Shown piece after piece: positions 1-5,059 of a stretch of 5,059 nt of DNA. How positions within the stretch are numbered: the stretch's first letter is position 1; the number at the start of each line of letters is the position of its first letter. The notes below the pieces were generated by a model that was given only the letters and a program-made list of their open reading frames with translations, was not told where the DNA came from and made no database searches. The DNA is from Gammaproteobacteria bacterium. Lineage in GTDB: Bacteria > Pseudomonadota > Gammaproteobacteria > SZUA-152. The stretch spans positions 1 through 5,059 of the forward strand of contig JAUVNZ010000139.1 of the NCBI GenBank assembly GCA_030599435.1. Reading direction: 5' to 3'. Made by a program: the position numbers and the translations under genes.

Positions 1-1314
1 CAAATAGCATTTTTTTTTGGGGCTGGTCTGGTTTTATTTATATTGATGTTCTCGGGGCAGATGCGTGCAAGACTTCGCGTGTTCATTGTCAAGCATTTTC
101 GGCATTATAAATACGATTACCGAGAAGAATGGTTGCGTGTTATTCGGCTATTGTCGACAAAACAGGAAAGACAGGAGTTACAGGAAAATTCTATTCGTGT
201 ACTTGCTGATGTTGTAGAAAGTACTGAAGCAGGTCTGTGGGTAAAAGATGAAGCAGGGGTATACAATGCTGTTGCCACCTGGAACATGGATGGATTTGAG
301 AAATATTCAGAAAAGGATTTCTCTTCAATGCTTAAATTCTTACATCAATGGCAATGGGTTATTGATTTAGATGAATATGTTGCTACGCCAGATCTTTACA
401 AAGATCTGGAGTTACCGGACTGGGTAGAAGGTGAAACAAAATTTTGGCTGATTGTCCCATTAATGTTGCAAACAAAAATATATGGCTTTGTTATTTTAGG
501 ACATCCAAGTGTACCCATTCGAATTGGTTGGGAAGAACGTGATTTGCTTTTAACCGCAGGGCGACAAATTACGAGTTATTTTGCATTGATGGACATGGAT
601 GAAGCATTGACTGAAACGAGGCAGTTTGAAGCATTTAATCGTCTCTCTGCTTACGTGGTGCATGATTTGAAGAATTTAGTCGCCCAATTGTCACTAGTAA
701 TGTCAAATGCGGGGAAACATAGCGGTAATCCGGTTTTTATGAAGGATGCCATTGATACTGTGGGAAACGCGGTAGAAAAAATGAGTAAAATCCTTTCGCA
801 TCTGCGCAAAGGACATTTAGAAAATGCACACCAGGAAAACGTGTGCCTTGATGACTTACTACAAGAGGTAGCGAAAGAACGGGAGAACGATAAACCGCAA
901 CCATTGCTTCAACTAGATTGTACCGGGGTTACACTTCTTGTGGACCGGGAACGGTTTGGTGCTGTATTGGAGCACCTGGTGCAGAATGCTCAGGAAGCAA
1001 CGCCTGACATCGGGGTTGTAGAGATTCGATTAAGTGGTACAGATCAGCAAGCTGTTATTGAAATAATCGATAATGGTTGCGGGATGGATAAACAATTTAT
1101 TCGTGAACGTTTATTTAAACCTTTCGACACTACCAAAGGGAATGCAGGGATGGGTATAGGTGTTTATGAAAGTCGCGAAGTTATTCGTTCACTTGGAGGG
1201 GTGCTAAGGGTGGAGAGTGAGCCGGGACAGGGTACGACATTTAGAATTACTCTGCCATTAGATAACGAAAGTTTATTAACTGAAGTTGGTGTGTTGCACG
1301 GTGGCGCTATTTGA
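1..1314 (+). CDS. prsK: PrsK, exosortase A (PEP-CTERM) system sensor histidine kinase, 3' part
   Basis: Partial gene, open from base 1, with 437 visible codons. The first visible residues form the end of a transmembrane helix (IAFFFGAGLVLFILMFSG), followed at once by a basic cytoplasmic stretch (RARLRVFIVKHFRHYKYDYREEW) typical of PrsK after its multi-span N-terminus. Residues about 60-200 resemble a GAF-type sensor domain. The phosphoacceptor H box is the PrsK-like HDLKN, with its His codon at 661-663. The ATPase domain has the N box (LVQNAQEAT, Asn codon at 985), G1 (DNGCGMD), F box (LFKPFDTTK), G2 (GNAGMGIGVYESR) and a GQGTTFRITLP end, so catalysis looks intact. By family knowledge it autophosphorylates at the inner membrane and passes phosphate to PrsR, encoded 100 bp downstream. 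The TTG/ATG at 43/46 is not the true start because the frame continues upstream inside a membrane helix. PrsK proteins are usually nearly 700 residues, so roughly 250 residues should be missing. A general GAF-type kinase is the alternative, but the H box and PrsR neighbour argue for PrsK. Confidence 0.93.
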   Translation, partial: QIAFFFGAGLVLFILMFSGQMRARLRVFIVKHFRHYKYDYREEWLRVIRLLSTKQERQELQENSIRVLADVVESTEAGLWVKDEAGVYNAVATWNMDGFEKYSEKDFSSMLKFLHQWQWVIDLDEYVATPDLYKDLELPDWVEGETKFWLIVPLMLQTKIYGFVILGHPSVPIRIGWEERDLLLTAGRQITSYFALMDMDEALTETRQFEAFNRLSAYVVHDLKNLVAQLSLVMSNAGKHSGNPVFMKDAIDTVGNAVEKMSKILSHLRKGHLENAHQENVCLDDLLQEVAKERENDKPQPLLQLDCTGVTLLVDRERFGAVLEHLVQNAQEATPDIGVVEIRLSGTDQQAVIEIIDNGCGMDKQFIRERLFKPFDTTKGNAGMGIGVYESREVIRSLGGVLRVESEPGQGTTFRITLPLDNESLLTEVGVLHGGAI

Positions 1315-1353
1315 ATCTCCTGGGGGATTATATTTCTTACAACGTATGCAGGA

Positions 1354-1365
1354 TTCTTATAAGAA
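1354..1365. promoter_or_regulatory. 12-bp perfect palindrome upstream of prsR
   Basis: TTCTTATAAGAA is a perfect palindrome lying 49 bp before the prsR start, and it is nearly flanked by GG and CC (GGA before, CC after). It could be a dimeric regulator site, or could overlap a -10-like TATAAG. No good -35 box is visible at a normal distance: TTACAA at 1337-1342 is only a weak match with a 15-bp spacer. The symmetry is seen directly; the function is inferred. Confidence 0.35.
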
Positions 1366-1367
1366 CC

Positions 1368-1396
1368 TATAAAGTAAAATGTACTTTGTATAAAGT
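1368..1396. repeat. TATAAAGT direct repeats, 21 bp apart, enclosing a hairpin
   Basis: TATAAAGT occurs at 1368-1375 and again at 1389-1396. The period of 21 bp is about two helical turns, so both copies face the same side of the DNA. Between and overlapping them is an inverted repeat, AAAGTA (1371-1376) and TACTTT (1382-1387) with a 5-base loop. The block ends 18 bp before the prsR ATG and just before its ribosome binding site (AAAGG, 1403-1407). It may be an operator or a weak mRNA stem-loop controlling prsR. Short AT-rich repeats arise easily by chance, so confidence is modest. Confidence 0.3.
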
Positions 1397-1414
1397 TTTG
1401 GTAAAGGTTGAATT

Positions 1415-2779
1415 ATGGCAAAAGAAAAACTGATGCCCTTGCTCATCGTCGAAGATGATCCTGGTTTGCAAAAGCAGCTTAGGTGGTGCTTTGAAGGATA
1501 TGAAGTAATTGTGGCGGGCGATATGAACAAGGCAATAAGTGAATTACGTCGATATGAGCCGCCCGTAGTGACTCTTGATCTTGGTTTGCCACCGGATCCT
1601 GCAAATGCGACTGAAGGATTTGCAACACTGGAAAAAATACTCCAGCTAGCTCCCCATACAAAAGTCATTGTCGTCACAGGCAATGATGATAGGGAGAATG
1701 CGTTGCGTGCTATTTCACTTGGTGCATACGACTACTATCAAAAGCCAATTGAGCCTGACATTTTAGGACTGATTATCGAACGGGCAAACCGACTCTATGA
1801 GCTTGAGGCGGAGAACAGGAGGCTCGCAGGCCAGCAATCGACCTCACCACTTAACGGTATTATTGCGGCGAGCCCGCAAATGTTAAAGGTGTGCCAGGCC
1901 GTGGAAAAAGTGGCACCTGTTGATGTAACAACATTACTGCTTGGAGAGAGTGGTACTGGTAAAGAGTTGCTTGCAAGAGCTTTGCATGATCTTAGTCCTC
2001 GCGTAAATGGCCCGTTTGTGGCCATTAATTGCGCAGCAATCCCCGAAAACCTGTTGGAAAGTGAGCTGTTTGGATATGAAAAAGGCGCGTTTACGGGTGC
2101 AGCGAAACAAACACAGGGCAAGATTGAACACGCAGAAGGAGGCACTTTATTCCTTGATGAGATTGGTGACTTATCCGGAGCTTTACAGGCAAAACTGTTA
2201 CGTTTTTTACAGGAAAGGGTTATCGAACGCGTAGGCGGGCGAAAGGAAATTCCTGTTGATGTGCGGGTAATATGTGCAACACATCAAGAGTTACAAAAAC
2301 TTATAGAGAATGCAGAGTTCAGAGAAGATCTGTATTACCGAATTAGTGAAGTTACTATACAAATTCCACCTCTAAGGGATCGTGAGGGCGATACTGTATT
2401 ACTTGCGAAGGTCTTCCTTAATAACTTTAGTGAACAATATAGCAAATCAATAAAGGGATTCAGTAACGATGCAATAACTGACATAGAGACTTATCAATGG
2501 CCAGGAAATGTCAGGGAGCTTGAGAACAAAGTAAAGCGAGCCGTTATTATGGCTGAAACCAATCAGGTAACTTCAGGGGATTTAGAGTTACTATCAACTG
2601 ATGGGGTATCAGTTGAACCTGAGAGCTTGAATTTAAGACAAGTGCGGGAAGAAGCCGATAAACGGGCATTACATTCTGCTTTATCTTCGGTGGACAACAA
2701 CGTGTCAAAAGCCTCTGAGATTCTTGGAGTGAGCAGGCCTACGCTTTATGATCTGATGAACAAGTATGGAATAAAATGA
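1415..2779 (+). CDS. prsR: PrsR, PEP-CTERM-box sigma-54-dependent response regulator
   Basis: Complete 454-residue NtrC-type activator. The receiver domain (about 8-125) has the acidic pair D14/D15, phosphoacceptor D55 in VVTLDLGLPP, T88 in VVTGN and K110 before P111. After a short linker (about 126-145) comes the AAA+ domain: Walker A GESGTGKE (177-184), the sigma-54 contact loop GAFTGA (224-229), Walker B with D248/E249 (TLFLDEI), the REDLYYRI region carrying the arginine finger (303-310), and the sensor II motif WPGNVRELEN (362-371). The C-terminus is a Fis-type HTH (about 429-453, NVSKASEILGVSRPTLYDL). All key residues are present, so it should be an active, phosphorylation-controlled RpoN partner. 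The wording of the receiver (PLLIVEDDPGLQKQLRW, LGLPPDPA) is the PrsR type. Start: ATG at 1415 with AAAGG at 1403-1407, seven bases upstream. It follows prsK and is its presumed phosphate acceptor. By family knowledge PrsR activates PEP-CTERM protein and exopolysaccharide genes. Confidence 0.95.
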   Translation: MAKEKLMPLLIVEDDPGLQKQLRWCFEGYEVIVAGDMNKAISELRRYEPPVVTLDLGLPPDPANATEGFATLEKILQLAPHTKVIVVTGNDDRENALRAISLGAYDYYQKPIEPDILGLIIERANRLYELEAENRRLAGQQSTSPLNGIIAASPQMLKVCQAVEKVAPVDVTTLLLGESGTGKELLARALHDLSPRVNGPFVAINCAAIPENLLESELFGYEKGAFTGAAKQTQGKIEHAEGGTLFLDEIGDLSGALQAKLLRFLQERVIERVGGRKEIPVDVRVICATHQELQKLIENAEFREDLYYRISEVTIQIPPLRDREGDTVLLAKVFLNNFSEQYSKSIKGFSNDAITDIETYQWPGNVRELENKVKRAVIMAETNQVTSGDLELLSTDGVSVEPESLNLRQVREEADKRALHSALSSVDNNVSKASEILGVSRPTLYDLMNKYGIK

Positions 2780-2790
2780 TGTTTCAAAAG

Positions 2791-2822
2791 GGAGGAGAGT
2801 ATTGAAGTCCACTACAGCATAG
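2791..2822 (+). other. Strong Shine-Dalgarno with a six-codon TTG reading frame (possible gene stub)
   Basis: GGAGG at 2791-2795, inside the longer purine run AAAAGGGAGGAGAG, is the best ribosome binding site in the window. Six bases later is TTG (2802-2804), but the frame stops after six codons (MKSTTA, TAG at 2820-2822). It lies 12 bp after prsR, where exosortase A loci commonly carry another gene such as prsT. This could be the 5' stub of a deleted or decayed gene, a leader peptide, or a chance purine run. The frames after the TAG show nothing recognisable. Confidence 0.3.
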
Positions 2823-3033
2823 TCTAAATACCCCTTCAAATAAGCTGTTTTGATCGTATTATGTATGTGATTTAAGTTGGTTTCTGGCTACCACTGAATC
2901 TGCCCTTATGATTTCCCGCATTCCCCGCAGGTCTTAACATATCCCAAAAGCCTTTGTTTAGGCTGGTTACTATGATCAAAACCTCGTCACCTAAAGATGC
3001 TTTATCAGTGTACAATTAGCCGTTTTAGCGGAA
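2823..3033. other. Intergenic stretch without a recognised gene, upstream of the acyl carrier protein
   Basis: No coding region is supported here on either strand. A 15-codon frame at 2972-3019 (starting MIKTSSPKDA) lacks a ribosome binding site and is probably chance. Weak structures are AGCCT/AGGCT arms at 2949-2953 and 2960-2964, and TAAAG/CTTTA arms at 2992-2996 and 3000-3004. TATGAT at 2971-2976 is a fair -10 element for the acyl carrier protein gene, but no good -35 is seen at 16-18 bp. I found no GG-N10-GC sigma-54 element. Confidence 0.4.
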
Positions 3034-3324
3034 ATGATAAGTATGGTCTCACCGGTATACGCACACACTGAAGAAGACATGCTCATTGTTGTAAGGCAAA
3101 TCGTTGGTGATGCCTTGCAACTGGGTTCCCGTCTGGAAGGTTTGGAAAGGGGTACGCCATTAGTTGGTAATCTCCCTGAACTTGATTCCATGGCAGTAGT
3201 GTCTGTGATTACGGCTCTGGAAGAACATTTTAGCTTCGTGGTTGACGATGACGATGATGTGTCGCAGGCGTTTCACACGCTGGGTAGTCTCACCAAATAT
3301 GTTGAAGCCAAGATCCACAATTGA
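3034..3324 (+). CDS. Acyl carrier protein, exosortase A locus type
   Basis: A 96-residue acyl carrier protein. The phosphopantetheine attachment site is LPELDSMAVV with Ser52 (codon at 3187-3189). The following helix ITALEEHF, the acidic stretch VVDDDDDVS and the end HTLGSLTKYVEAKI complete the four-helix fold. The ELDSMAVVxVITALEEHF wording matches carrier proteins found beside exosortase A genes rather than fatty-acid AcpP, which has ADSLD. In its family such a protein carries an acyl group activated by an AMP-forming ligase, probably to decorate exported polysaccharide or a related product; the acyl group is not known from the sequence. Start choice: ATG at 3034 has no spaced ribosome site, whereas ATG at 3043 (residue 4) has GCGGA ten bases upstream; ATG at 3079 would cut into helix I. 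An in-frame stop at 2992 limits extension. It stands alone, with the partner ligase and hydrolase not in the window, and faces a convergent gene. Confidence 0.88.
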   Translation: MISMVSPVYAHTEEDMLIVVRQIVGDALQLGSRLEGLERGTPLVGNLPELDSMAVVSVITALEEHFSFVVDDDDDVSQAFHTLGSLTKYVEAKIHN

Positions 3325-3355
3325 AGCAATTGGTAGTAGAAGTCTTTAGAGTTTA

Positions 3356-3387
3356 ACGGTAAGTGACCGTCTCTGATCTATGATCAG
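3356..3387. terminator. Two tandem hairpins between convergent genes (possible weak terminator)
   Basis: ACGGT-AAGTG-ACCGT (3356-3370) and CTGATC-TAT-GATCAG (3373-3387) are two perfect inverted repeats placed side by side between the 3' ends of the acyl carrier protein and nucleotidyltransferase genes. Neither is followed by a clear T run on either strand, so a classical intrinsic terminator is not shown. The position fits termination or mRNA end protection in both directions. Confidence 0.3.
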
Positions 3388-3389
3388 GT

Positions 3390-3407
3390 GCCGATAAAGA
3401 GGCCGAT
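3390..3407. repeat. Short direct repeat GCCGAT with 12-bp period
   Basis: GCCGAT occurs at 3390-3395 and 3402-3407, separated by AAAGAG, immediately before the stop codon of the minus-strand gene. It is small and may be chance. Confidence 0.25.
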
Positions 3408-3408
3408 G

Positions 3409-4602
3409 CTATAGATATTTTTTCAACAAGCGTAAAGGCCTGATAATAAAGTAGAGAAATGATAATACCTTCGGTAATTTAACAAAGGTTTTATCCTCCA
3501 CGTTCGGCGTGACCACCCACTTCATCCAACTGCGATTTCGTTGCCACAATGAATCTGATAATGTCGAGTAATAACTTCGCATATCGCGGTGGTGAATAGG
3601 CTTCATCGCTGATTCCATTGCCTGGTTGTTCAGTTGTAAAAACAGGTGATCCTGCAGCTCATCAACGACTTTGTTGATGCCCTGGTGATTAAAGAATCGA
3701 GTAGGTCCCACTGATGGCAAAGGGCTATCTAACAGGCGGTGGGTGAATAAAATTGCCGTTATCAATATACGCAAACAACCGATTTCACGTGCGCGTTGGA
3801 AAGCTTCCAGCCAATCTTCATTTGTATAACTGCTGGTCAGGGCGGTAATGTCACTTAAATGGTGCAGTGAAGGTCCCCAGTACTCCTTGACCGCATTGGT
3901 TGCTGCAACAAGTAAGGTGTCGCAGGAAGAGAATGTTAAAACGGGCCGGCCCAGCAGACTTATTGGTTGGAGATTTTCCCAGAGTCGAGCTGAATTCAGT
4001 CGTAATGTTTCAGGTGGCATGCCCCAATGTAAATCTACGCTAATTCTCCGCTGTTCATGTTGCAGGCTCGATTGCATAGCATCTTGATAACGTGTTTTAA
4101 CAGCATACCCTTCGCTTTCTAAAAGTTGCTCAGCCTTGCTGTGATCATTCTGCTTAACCAACAGATCAATGTCGCCGCAAGCACGTTTTGCCATATCCCC
4201 ATAAACAAGCATGGCCGATACAGGACCTTTAAACGGAATAACATTTATACCCTCTGCCGAAAAAAGATCAATAATGCGCAATACTTCGAGAGCAAGAACC
4301 ATATTGTGCTGAGTACTGTTTCGATGATGATTTTGTATTTCGGTTTGTATGTCATTCGCCAACAAATCTGAAGCGTGATGATGTAGATGGTATGCGAGCA
4401 GAGGGATTGTTCGGTGATTCTCGGCCAAACAGAAGATTAATTGCCAATCCAGTTCTTGCTGTAATAGTGAAAGAATACGACTGACAGCACTATCGTCCAC
4501 CTGCGGGCGAGCACAAAGCAGAAGTAATTCAGTTTCAGGAGATAGCTGCATTTTTATATCCGGGATGCCACTTTGCATTTGATCATGTTCAGGTGCTTTC
4601 AT
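3409..4602 (-). CDS. Nucleotidyltransferase-fold protein (PF14907-like), HPr-rel-A / exosortase A type
   Basis: A 397-residue protein resembling the 'uncharacterised nucleotidyltransferase' family (NTP_transf_5). The core motif is at 119-149: INVIPFKG (K125, G126), a Tyr in VYGD, then R140 and GDIDLLV with the metal-binding pair D144/D146. A third acidic residue is likely D190 in VDLHWGM. The N-terminal helix LSPETELLLLCAR (about 20-32) and the basic, hydrophobic C-terminus (FLYFIIRPLRLLKKYL) are typical; the latter may lie on the membrane. All catalytic residues appear intact, so nucleotide transfer or polynucleotide-type chemistry is plausible, but no substrate is known. Start: ATG at 4602 has no clear ribosome site, and a stop at 4606-4608 bars extension. 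ATG at 4551 (residue 18), with GGA seven bases upstream, places the conserved LSPE segment at the N-terminus and may be the real start. It is divergent from the PqqD-like gene (140 bp). Family members are often found with a PqqD-like protein and an HprK-related kinase. Confidence 0.85.
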   Translation of the reverse strand: MKAPEHDQMQSGIPDIKMQLSPETELLLLCARPQVDDSAVSRILSLLQQELDWQLIFCLAENHRTIPLLAYHLHHHASDLLANDIQTEIQNHHRNSTQHNMVLALEVLRIIDLFSAEGINVIPFKGPVSAMLVYGDMAKRACGDIDLLVKQNDHSKAEQLLESEGYAVKTRYQDAMQSSLQHEQRRISVDLHWGMPPETLRLNSARLWENLQPISLLGRPVLTFSSCDTLLVAATNAVKEYWGPSLHHLSDITALTSSYTNEDWLEAFQRAREIGCLRILITAILFTHRLLDSPLPSVGPTRFFNHQGINKVVDELQDHLFLQLNNQAMESAMKPIHHRDMRSYYSTLSDSLWQRNRSWMKWVVTPNVEDKTFVKLPKVLSFLYFIIRPLRLLKKYL

Positions 4603-4742
4603 TTGCTATGTACCGCGTATCTAGCTTAATTATTTCAGAAGCTTGTGTGCCAGTATAGGTATAGACGTGTATTTTGCAGTAGTATGGAGTCTGTCGTTCA
4701 GTGCGACAAAGAGAATAAAGCTTATATTGCACCGAGGTAACT
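4603..4742. promoter_or_regulatory. Divergent promoter region between nucleotidyltransferase and PqqD-like genes
   Basis: This 140-bp spacer must hold the start signals for both outward-facing genes unless one is read from farther away. It contains an inverted repeat TGTCG-TTCAGTG-CGACA (4692-4708), 34 bp before the PqqD-like start. It also has a tandem TATAGG/TATAGA (4654-4665) resembling -10 elements, and AAGCTT twice (4639-4644, 4718-4723). No good -35/-10 pair was found. On the minus strand TGGCAC (complement of 4647-4652) matches a sigma-54 -24 element, but no GC follows at the required spacing. The ribosome site for the PqqD-like gene, GAGG at 4734-4737, is clear. Confidence 0.4.
4692..4708. 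promoter_or_regulatory. Inverted repeat TGTCG-N7-CGACA (possible operator)
   Basis: Five-base perfect arms around a seven-base spacer, centred about 43 bp upstream of the PqqD-like ATG. The spacing of arm centres (12 bp, close to one helical turn) suits a dimeric DNA-binding protein. No regulator is encoded next to it in the window except PrsR, whose site I cannot confirm here. Confidence 0.3.
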
Positions 4743-5003
4743 ATGCCGCCAAAAATCAAGTCAGATGTAACAGTTCAACATGTGGGTGATGAGTCACTGG
4801 TTCTGGATGTTGAATCAGGTCAAATACATCAGTTAAATGCAACGGCTTCCTGGATACTGGAGCAGTGTAACGGAGAAAATTCGATCGAATCTATAGCCAA
4901 AGACTTTGCTGAGAGTTTTTCCCAGGATTCTGAGACAGCGTTGAGCGACGTTACTGCGGTGATTGAACAGTTAAGTCAGACCAAAGTCATCATTGTAGAC
5001 TAA
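4743..5003 (+). CDS. PqqD-family small protein (HPr-rel-A system type, RRE-like)
   Basis: An 86-residue protein with a PqqD-like winged-helix fold, the same fold as RiPP recognition elements. Residues about 17-43 carry the hallmark SLVLDVESGQIHQLNATASW followed by ILEQCNG: a beta-strand pair, then the LNATA helix start, the W, and the (D/N)G turn. Residues 47-59 (SIESIAKDFAESF) form the next helix and the C-terminus ends in a strand (KVIIVD). PqqD proteins bind precursor peptides and present them to modifying enzymes. Here no PQQ genes are present, so it is not expected to act in PQQ synthesis, and the peptide partner is unknown. Its size and sequence fit the PqqD-related proteins that accompany an HprK-related kinase and the nucleotidyltransferase encoded divergently next to it. 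Start: ATG at 4743 with GAGG five bases upstream. The downstream gene is cut off by the window end. Confidence 0.88.
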   Translation: MPPKIKSDVTVQHVGDESLVLDVESGQIHQLNATASWILEQCNGENSIESIAKDFAESFSQDSETALSDVTAVIEQLSQTKVIIVD

Positions 5004-5059
5004 GGGTTTAGACTGAGAAAAAAATAAATCCTATAGTTTTTCCTCAAGATTTGATATCA
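5004..5059. other. AT-rich spacer after the PqqD-like gene
   Basis: Fifty-six bases with a run of seven A (5018-5024), a short T run (5037-5041) and a terminal palindrome TGATATCA (5052-5059). No start codon with a ribosome site is visible before the end. A weak GAGAAAAA/TTTTTCCTC pairing is too poor to call a terminator. The next gene probably begins just beyond the window. Confidence 0.4.

Noticed and set aside
1357..2234. Overlapping ORFs on both strands inside prsR
   Set aside because: They lie within a fully conserved NtrC-type gene, lack family features, and are shadows of its codon use.
2972..3019. Fifteen-codon ORF as a precursor peptide or leader
   Set aside because: No ribosome binding site, no Cys/Ser/Thr-rich core or double-Gly site, and nothing to distinguish it from chance.
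2780..3033. PrsR/RpoN-dependent promoter for the acyl carrier protein
   Set aside because: Every GG in this interval was checked for GC ten bases later and none fits. The closest minus-strand candidate, near 2902-2916, is off by one base.
3848..4371. Plus-strand ORFs inside the nucleotidyltransferase gene
   Set aside because: The minus-strand frame carries the KG/DID/D-H-W motifs over its whole length; the plus-strand frames show no recognisable domain.
4627..4652. Possible sigma-54 promoter on the minus strand for the nucleotidyltransferase (TGGCAC, complement of 4647-4652)
   Set aside because: The -24 element is perfect, but the required GC ten bases after GG is absent (TC instead), so a working -24/-12 promoter is not supported.
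5017..5045. Intrinsic terminator after the PqqD-like gene
   Set aside because: The A-rich and T-rich arms pair only imperfectly with a long loop and no GC stem, so it is more likely an AT-rich spacer.
1..5059. CRISPR arrays, tRNA/rRNA genes, insertion sequences
   Set aside because: No regularly spaced repeats, no cloverleaf-like or rRNA-like segments, no transposase and no terminal inverted repeats were seen.

Overview
The window looks like part of an exosortase A (XrtA/EpsH, PEP-CTERM) exopolysaccharide locus from a Gram-negative proteobacterium. Base composition is moderate, with GC in the mid-40s by eye. I lean towards a gammaproteobacterium, but the sequence does not settle the genus. 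The main evidence is the recognisable PrsK/PrsR two-component pair followed by an acyl carrier protein of the kind found near exosortase A genes, and then two genes of the 'HPr-rel-A' type (a PF14907-like nucleotidyltransferase and a PqqD-family small protein).

Layout: (1) 1-1314 (+) is the C-terminal part of the membrane-anchored sensor kinase PrsK; its N-terminal membrane region lies upstream of the window. (2) 1315-1414 is a 100-bp gap rich in symmetrical elements: a 12-bp palindrome, a hairpin, and 8-bp direct repeats 21 bp apart. (3) 1415-2779 (+) is PrsR, a complete sigma-54-dependent response regulator with receiver, AAA+ and Fis-type HTH domains. (4) 2780-3033 holds no convincing gene, but it starts with an almost ideal Shine-Dalgarno followed by a TTG and a six-codon reading frame, possibly the stub of a lost gene. 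(5) 3034-3324 (+) is a stand-alone acyl carrier protein with an intact DSM phosphopantetheine site. (6) 3325-3408 is a convergent spacer with two small hairpins. (7) 3409-4602 (-) is the nucleotidyltransferase-fold protein. (8) 4603-4742 is a divergent promoter region with a TGTCG-N7-CGACA inverted repeat. (9) 4743-5003 (+) is the PqqD-like protein, and the next gene probably begins just past the window end.

How the genes may work together: from the families, PrsK senses a signal and phosphorylates PrsR, which with RpoN activates PEP-CTERM and exopolysaccharide genes elsewhere. I found no acceptable -24/-12 promoter inside this window, so the PrsR targets are probably outside it. The nucleotidyltransferase and the PqqD-like protein belong to a poorly understood module that usually also contains an HprK-like kinase. 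A PqqD domain normally binds a peptide, so the module may modify a peptide or protein with a nucleotide or phosphate. That is inference; substrate and product are unknown.
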